From positions 1 to 17,438 of the forward strand of contig CALGYZ010000033.1 of assembly GCA_937934645.1 (NCBI GenBank): a stretch of DNA of 17,438 nucleotides, written 5' to 3'. The notes below the pieces were generated by a model. That model was not told the origin of the DNA. It ran no database searches and worked only from the letters and a program-made list of their open reading frames with translations. The translations under genes were made by a program, and so were the position numbers. Source of the stretch: an uncultured Bacillaceae bacterium (GTDB lineage: Bacteria > Bacillota > Bacilli > Bacillales > Caldibacillaceae). Below are positions 13,652 to 17,438 of this stretch, piece by piece; the stretch's first letter is position 1, and every line of letters begins with the position of its first letter.

Positions 13652-15158
13652 GAAGTTTTCGTTCTTTTTCCGGAGATTCCGCATCTTTGTCCAAGCCGAG
13701 GATCCGGTCCGTAGATTTCTGAATCTCCCGGTATAAATCCGGATTTTCTGTCAAGGATACTCCGTACGAAGGAACCATTTCTTTTATTTTCGGTTCCCAT
13801 TCGTTCAAATATTGCGGGAAACATTTTTCGATCACTTCAAGCATGACCGTAACCGCCGTGGAAGCGCCCGGTGATGCTCCAAGCAGGGCGGCAATTGAAC
13901 CGTCTTTCGCGCTGACAACTTCCGTTCCGAATTGCAAGGTTCCTTTACCGCCGGTTTCCGTATCCTTAATCACTTGCACCCGCTGGCCGGCAACGATAAC
14001 TTCCCAGTCATCGCCATTTGCCGTCGGGATAAATTCGCGCAATTCTTCAATACGCTGGTTAAAGGACAGCATCAGCTGCTGGATCAAGTATTTAACCAGG
14101 GACAATTCTTTGAAACCGGCTGCCAACATGGTCGTAATATTGTACGGTTTTACAGAAGCGAATAAATCCCAGTTTGATCCGGTTTTCAAAAACTTCGGTG
14201 AAAATCCGGCGAATGGACCGAACAGTAATGATTTCTTATTATCGATATATCTTGTATCCAGATGCGGCACAGACATCGGCGGTGCGCCGACTTTTGCTTT
14301 TCCGTACACCTTTGCATGGTGCTTCTTGACAATTTCTTCATTTTTGCACACTAGGAAAAGTCCGCTTACCGGGAATCCGCCAATGTTCTTGGCTTCGGGT
14401 ATTCCCGACTTTTGCAGAAGCGGCAAGCTTCCTCCGCCTGCACCGATAAAGACAAATTTGGCAGAATAGTATTTTGTTTCACCGGATGTGAGATCCTTGA
14501 TTTTTAACTCCCAGCGGCCGTCAGCTGACCGTTTAATATCCTTTACAAGATGCTTATAGTGAATCTCGACGCCTTTTTTCTCCAGATGTTCAAATAATAC
14601 ACGGGTTAACGCACCGAAGTTCACGTCCGTACCGGAATCAATTTTCGTCAGGGCCATCGGCTCATTGAATTCCCGGCCCTCCATCATTAACGGAACCCAT
14701 TCCTTCATTTGATCCGGATCTTCCGTGTACTCCATGCTTTCAAACATCGGCAGTTTTGATAGCGCTTCAAAACGTTTTTTCAGAAAAGCAACATTATTTT
14801 CTCCCTGGACGAAACTCATGTGCGGAAGCGGCATAACAAAGTCCTGGGGATTTTTGATTAAACCGTTTTCCACTAAATACGCCCAGAACTGTTTCGAGAC
14901 CAGAAACTGCTCGTTAATTCTTACCGCTTTCGTAATATCAACCGTTCCGTCCGGTTTTTCCGGCGTATAGTTCAGTTCACAGAGTGCCGCGTGTCCCGTT
15001 CCTGCGTTATTCCACTCATTCGAACTTTCTTCTCCGGCGGTTTCCAGTTTCTCAAAAACCTTGATTTCCCACTCAGGTTTTAATTCTTTCAGTAAAGACC
15101 CCAATGTGGCACTCATGATTCCGGCACCAATTAAAATAATATCCGTTTTGTTACTCAT
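13641..15158 (-). CDS. mqo: Malate:quinone oxidoreductase Mqo
   Basis: This is an FAD-dependent, membrane-associated enzyme that oxidises malate to oxaloacetate and passes electrons to the quinone pool, an NAD-independent bypass of malate dehydrogenase. The 505-residue protein has the FAD-binding IGAGIMSATLG at about residues 10-20. Family blocks are NEWNNAGTGHAALCELNY, KIDSGTDVNFGALTR, SGLFLVCKN, KVGAPPMSVPHLDTRYID, LLFGPFAGFSPKFLK, and the C-terminal GASPGASTAV. The length fits the roughly 500-residue bacterial family, and it closely resembles B. subtilis Mqo as I recall it. ATGs occur at 15167 and 15158. I favour 15158 because AAGGG lies about 9 bases before it but directly touches the ATG at 15167. 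It is monocistronic, with a promoter at about 15265-15273, a hairpin in the leader, and a terminator that starts in its last codons. Confidence 0.96.
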   Translation of the reverse strand: MSNKTDIILIGAGIMSATLGSLLKELKPEWEIKVFEKLETAGEESSNEWNNAGTGHAALCELNYTPEKPDGTVDITKAVRINEQFLVSKQFWAYLVENGLIKNPQDFVMPLPHMSFVQGENNVAFLKKRFEALSKLPMFESMEYTEDPDQMKEWVPLMMEGREFNEPMALTKIDSGTDVNFGALTRVLFEHLEKKGVEIHYKHLVKDIKRSADGRWELKIKDLTSGETKYYSAKFVFIGAGGGSLPLLQKSGIPEAKNIGGFPVSGLFLVCKNEEIVKKHHAKVYGKAKVGAPPMSVPHLDTRYIDNKKSLLFGPFAGFSPKFLKTGSNWDLFASVKPYNITTMLAAGFKELSLVKYLIQQLMLSFNQRIEELREFIPTANGDDWEVIVAGQRVQVIKDTETGGKGTLQFGTEVVSAKDGSIAALLGASPGASTAVTVMLEVIEKCFPQYLNEWEPKIKEMVPSYGVSLTENPDLYREIQKSTDRILGLDKDAESPEKERKLQEV

Positions 15159-15188
15159 ATTCCCCATCCCTTATATCCATAATTTAAA

Positions 15189-15239
15189 GAAGAAATCAGG
15201 CATTGATTAAAGATCATAAACCAAAACCTGATTTTCTTC
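15189..15239 (-). other. 5' leader hairpin of mqo mRNA
   Basis: GAAGAAATCAGG (15189-15200) and CCTGATTTTCTTC (15227-15239) pair over 12 bases with one bulged base, closing a 26-base loop that contains a small TGAT/ATCA stem. It lies between the predicted start of transcription (about 15258) and the mqo ribosome-binding site. It could be a stabiliser, a protein-binding site or a regulatory RNA element. Confidence 0.6.
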
Positions 15240-15264
15240 CCAATAAATCTAATAATCTGATTAT

Positions 15265-15273
15265 AGTATAACA
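15265..15273 (-). promoter_or_regulatory. Extended -10 promoter of mqo
   Basis: On the minus strand TGTTATACT carries the TGn extension and a TATACT -10; the same nine bases form the MFS promoter. No clear -35 is present. Transcription near 15258 gives a leader of about 100 bases. Upstream of this, 15274-15338 holds nothing I can identify. Confidence 0.55.
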
Positions 15274-15338
15274 CTATTTTTAAAAAATTAAAATATTTAC
15301 GTTTTGTAATAGACTGGCAGATATAAGTAAAGGACGGG

Positions 15339-15365
15339 AAAAAATTAAGCCGGGAGACACCCCGG
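15339..15365 (-). terminator. Terminator downstream of the DeoR-family pseudogene
   Basis: On the minus strand CCGGG and CCCGG (15361-15365 and 15350-15354) form a short GC-only stem with a six-base loop, followed by CTTAA and six T. It lies about 95 bases after the inferred end of the regulator pseudogene. Confidence 0.65.
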
Positions 15366-15459
15366 AAGAAAGCACTTTAATCTTTTTAATGTACAAAATT
15401 TACAAATGTTCCGGAAAAATTAGGAGTAAAAAGAGGGAAGAGTGACAAAAACTTTATAA

Positions 15460-16209
15460 CTATAATTGATTGATGATTAAGCAACGTTCTTTATAAAACT
15501 GAGCATATTTAGACGGTATTTTTTGATCTGTAACGGTCCCGGTTATTTCTCCTATTGCAGATAACTTGGAATGCTTCAACACCGAACTTTGAACTGTCTG
15601 TAACAACATAACTCTCGTTTGAGTTATTCAATATAATTTGCTGGACCGCACATTCCTCCTCATCCGCCGTAGTAATACACTCATCTTTAATACCGTTAAC
15701 TCCGATAAAGCTTTTCTGAACCTTTATTTCCCGGACCAATTTACGTGTAAAGTAACCGACAAATTCCGTAAGTTCTCTTAACGGTCCGCCAATCAAAATA
15801 AGATCAAATGCAGGATTGTTTTTAAAACGGTTAATAATGGTCAAAGAGTTGGTAATAATTTTAATATGCTTCACATCCACATAATCGTACATTAACTCAG
15901 TTGCCGTTCCTGCACCGATAAAAACGGTTTCATTTTCTCTAATTAGACTTGCTGTATTCCGGGCGGCTAGTCTCTTTTCTTCAATATGTAAAGTTTTCTC
16001 TTCATGATGTGACAGCTTAGAAAATTGATTGGTAGTCTTCCTTTTTGCCCCGCGTGAATCCGTACAAGCAGTCCGGCATTTTCTAATTCAAGCAAATCCC
16101 GTCTGATCGTCATTGATGTGAAGTTTAAAATTTTAGCCGCATCAGTTACTTTCAAAAAGTTTCTTTCTTCAATCATCTGGAGAATTTTGCTGTACCTTAT
16201 ATCTTTCAA
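15460..16209 (-). pseudogene. DeoR-family transcriptional regulator, broken by two frameshifts
   Basis: The start is TTG at 16209, preceded by GGGAGGTGA, and a small stem (16223-16241) lies just upstream of that site. The N-terminal DeoR helix-turn-helix is intact (KVTDAAKILNFTSMTIRRDLLELENAGLLVRIH). At about 16048-16053 one base is missing: the expected His-Gly-Gly-Ala (CAC GGC GGG GCA) reads CACGCGGGGCA, and the frame hits TAG ending at 15967. From there the effector domain continues in another frame (GAKRKTTNQFSKLSHHEEK, FIGAGTATEL, LILIGGPLRELTEFVG, VVTDSSKFGVEAF). At about 15565-15571 an extra base shifts it again; without it the tail reads KLSAIGEITGTVTDQKIPSK and ends at TAG 15460-15462. 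The two shifts cancel, giving 750 bases or about 249 residues, the usual DeoR length. It probably once controlled the adjacent phospho-beta-glucosidase gene. Confidence 0.88.
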
Positions 16210-16286
16210 GAACTCACCTCCCGGCTGTTTTCCGGACAGCCAAAAACAAAGTTTATTAGTAACAAATATTCTGTTGCAATAGAGAA

Positions 16287-16321
16287 AAGGAATTCACATT
16301 TTTTATATATGTGAATTCCTT
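16287..16321 (-). terminator. Hairpin after the phospho-beta-glucosidase pseudogene
   Basis: Perfect 13-base arms (AAGGAATTCACAT, 16287-16299, and ATGTGAATTCCTT, 16309-16321) enclose a 9-base AT loop. It lies about 30 bases after the glycosidase stop codon and upstream of the regulator start. The T run after the stem on the minus strand is short (TTTTC), so it may only partly terminate. Confidence 0.7.
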
Positions 16322-16351
16322 GCTCGGTACATAAATAATTGTCCAGCAGTA

Positions 16352-17438
16352 TTACAGTTTTTCACCGTTACTTTCAATGACATCTTTGTACCAATAAAAG
16401 CTCTTCTTCTTAATTCTGCGTAAATCATGTTCGCCTTCTTCATGTTGATTGACGTATACGAAGCCGTACCGTTTTTGATACCCGTTTAACCAGCTTAACA
16501 GATCAGTAAATGACCATACACAATATCCTAATACGTCCACACCATCAGTGATCGCTTCCTTGATTGCTTTAATATGATCTCTGATGTAATTAATCCGGTA
16601 ATCATCGTTAATGATATCCCCGGGCTCGACTTTGTCATATTCACCGAGACCGTTTTCCGTAATCAACACCGGAAGCCGGTAACGGTTTGCGATCCGGCGC
16701 AATGCAATCCGTAGACCGTCCGGATCGATATTCCAATCCCAATTTGTTCTATCTAAATATTCATTTTTCACTGTTTTATATAGTCCCGGAACGCCTGAGT
16801 CTTCCGCCGTTCCTTTTTTTCCTGTCGTATTGTAAGCTCCCTCCGTTACACCATCGAGCGGATTCTTTTCATACGTAGTAGTTTGATAATAATTGACACC
16901 CATAAAATCAGGTTTTGCTTCTTTCAGGAGTTCCAGGTCACCTACTTTAATTTCCGGTGCAACACCTTTTTTCTGTAAATAGTCCCAAGCCGCTTGCGGA
17001 TATTCTCCCCAGGCATAAACATCCATCCACCAGTGGCTTGTAAATTCCTCAGCATTTTCAGAAGCCAGAATATCCTCGGGATTAGACGTTTTCGGATAAG
17101 CCGGTGAATAAGCGAAGCTCGGCCCGATTTTGCCGTTGGGAACGTATTTACGGAACGCTTTTATGGCACTTGCATTCGCTAAGTTTGCATGATGATTCAC
17201 TTGATAGAATAGTTTTTCATCTTTTTTCCTGGAGGGTGCATCGCACTCAGGTAACCGAATTTTGTAAAAATATTTTGTTCGTTCAACGTTACCCAATATT
17301 TCACACGGTCACCGAACAGTTTATATAAAGTAATGCAATAATTTGTAAAGTCTTCAATGATTTGCCTTGATTCCCAACCTCCGTATTGTTTTTGGCAAGT
17401 GAAAAATGCATTGAATGGCCATCAAAAATGTACACTTG
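16352..17438 (-). pseudogene. Glycoside hydrolase family 1 6-phospho-beta-glucosidase, frameshifted (5' end beyond window)
   Basis: The GH1 enzyme would hydrolyse phosphorylated beta-glucosides in the cytoplasm after uptake. The 3' part (16352 to about 17220) encodes the nucleophile motif LITENGLGEYD and WSFTDLLSWLNGYQKRYGFVYV, whose Ser-Lys-Tyr pattern is typical of phospho-sugar-binding members. The 5' part carries the acid/base motif VKYWVTLNEQN, but in a different frame. The join is at 17222-17227: six A on the coding strand where seven are needed to read MHPPGKKDEKLFYQVNHH, so one base is lost. A further disruption is likely at about 17385-17430, where QYGGWESRQIIEDF runs back into an in-frame TGA and expected HFD-type residues lie in another frame. 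The open frame from 17296 (about 314 codons) lacks the acid/base Glu, against about 460-480 residues in the family, so it should be inactive. Confidence 0.88.

Noticed and set aside
13843..14469. Plus-strand open frame of 208 codons opposite mqo
   Set aside because: It is the antisense shadow of the conserved mqo gene.
15967..16209. The 80-codon N-terminal DeoR fragment as a stand-alone small DNA-binding protein
   Set aside because: The last 25 or so residues are out-of-frame sequence, and the true effector domain continues in the next frame, so a broken gene is the simpler reading.

Overview
The window looks like chromosomal DNA of an AT-rich, Gram-positive, low-GC Firmicute of the Bacillaceae. 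The Shine-Dalgarno sequences are strong AAGGAGG/GGAGGTG types. OppF, AhpC and Mqo are recalled as close to their Bacillus subtilis counterparts. SigA-type promoters, T-tailed hairpin terminators and CodY-like and PerR-like boxes point the same way. I see no phage, transposon, CRISPR array, tRNA or rRNA. I cannot name the species.

Layout. (1) Positions 1-5992, minus strand: a complete oppA-oppB-oppC-oppD and a nearly complete oppF form an oligopeptide uptake operon. A SigA promoter lies ahead of oppA, a near-consensus CodY box lies in the oppA leader, and a hairpin separates oppA from oppBCDF. (2) 5993-7298: an AT-rich spacer with a 45-bp tandem repeat, a small DUF3899-type membrane protein (+), and convergently an ACT-domain regulator of the PheB/ThrR (UPF0735) family (-). 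(3) 7417-8716: a monocistronic CofE-like gene (+) with its own promoter and a perfect hairpin terminator. (4) 8717-11313: the peroxide-defence operon ahpC-ahpF (+), with a PerR-like box directly upstream of a consensus SigA promoter, a 5' leader hairpin and an unusually strong hairpin inside ahpF. (5) 11491-13510: sfsA and an MFS transporter (-). (6) 13613-15273: malate:quinone oxidoreductase mqo (-), with a leader hairpin and a terminator that starts inside its last codons. (7) 15339-17438: a decayed sugar locus (-), made of a GH1 6-phospho-beta-glucosidase and a DeoR-family regulator, both broken by frameshifts.

How the genes work together: opp imports peptides and, if the CodY box is real, is repressed when nutrients are plentiful. 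AhpC and AhpF form a peroxidase/reductase pair probably derepressed through PerR. Mqo feeds malate electrons to the quinone pool. The phospho-beta-glucosidase locus has probably lost function.

I did not find a convincing undescribed multi-gene system. The points most worth following are a CofE/F420-ligase-like protein with no F420 genes in view, the hairpin within ahpF, the paired decay of regulator and glycosidase, and several leader RNA structures. All similarity statements come from reading the sequence and recalling protein families; no database search was run.
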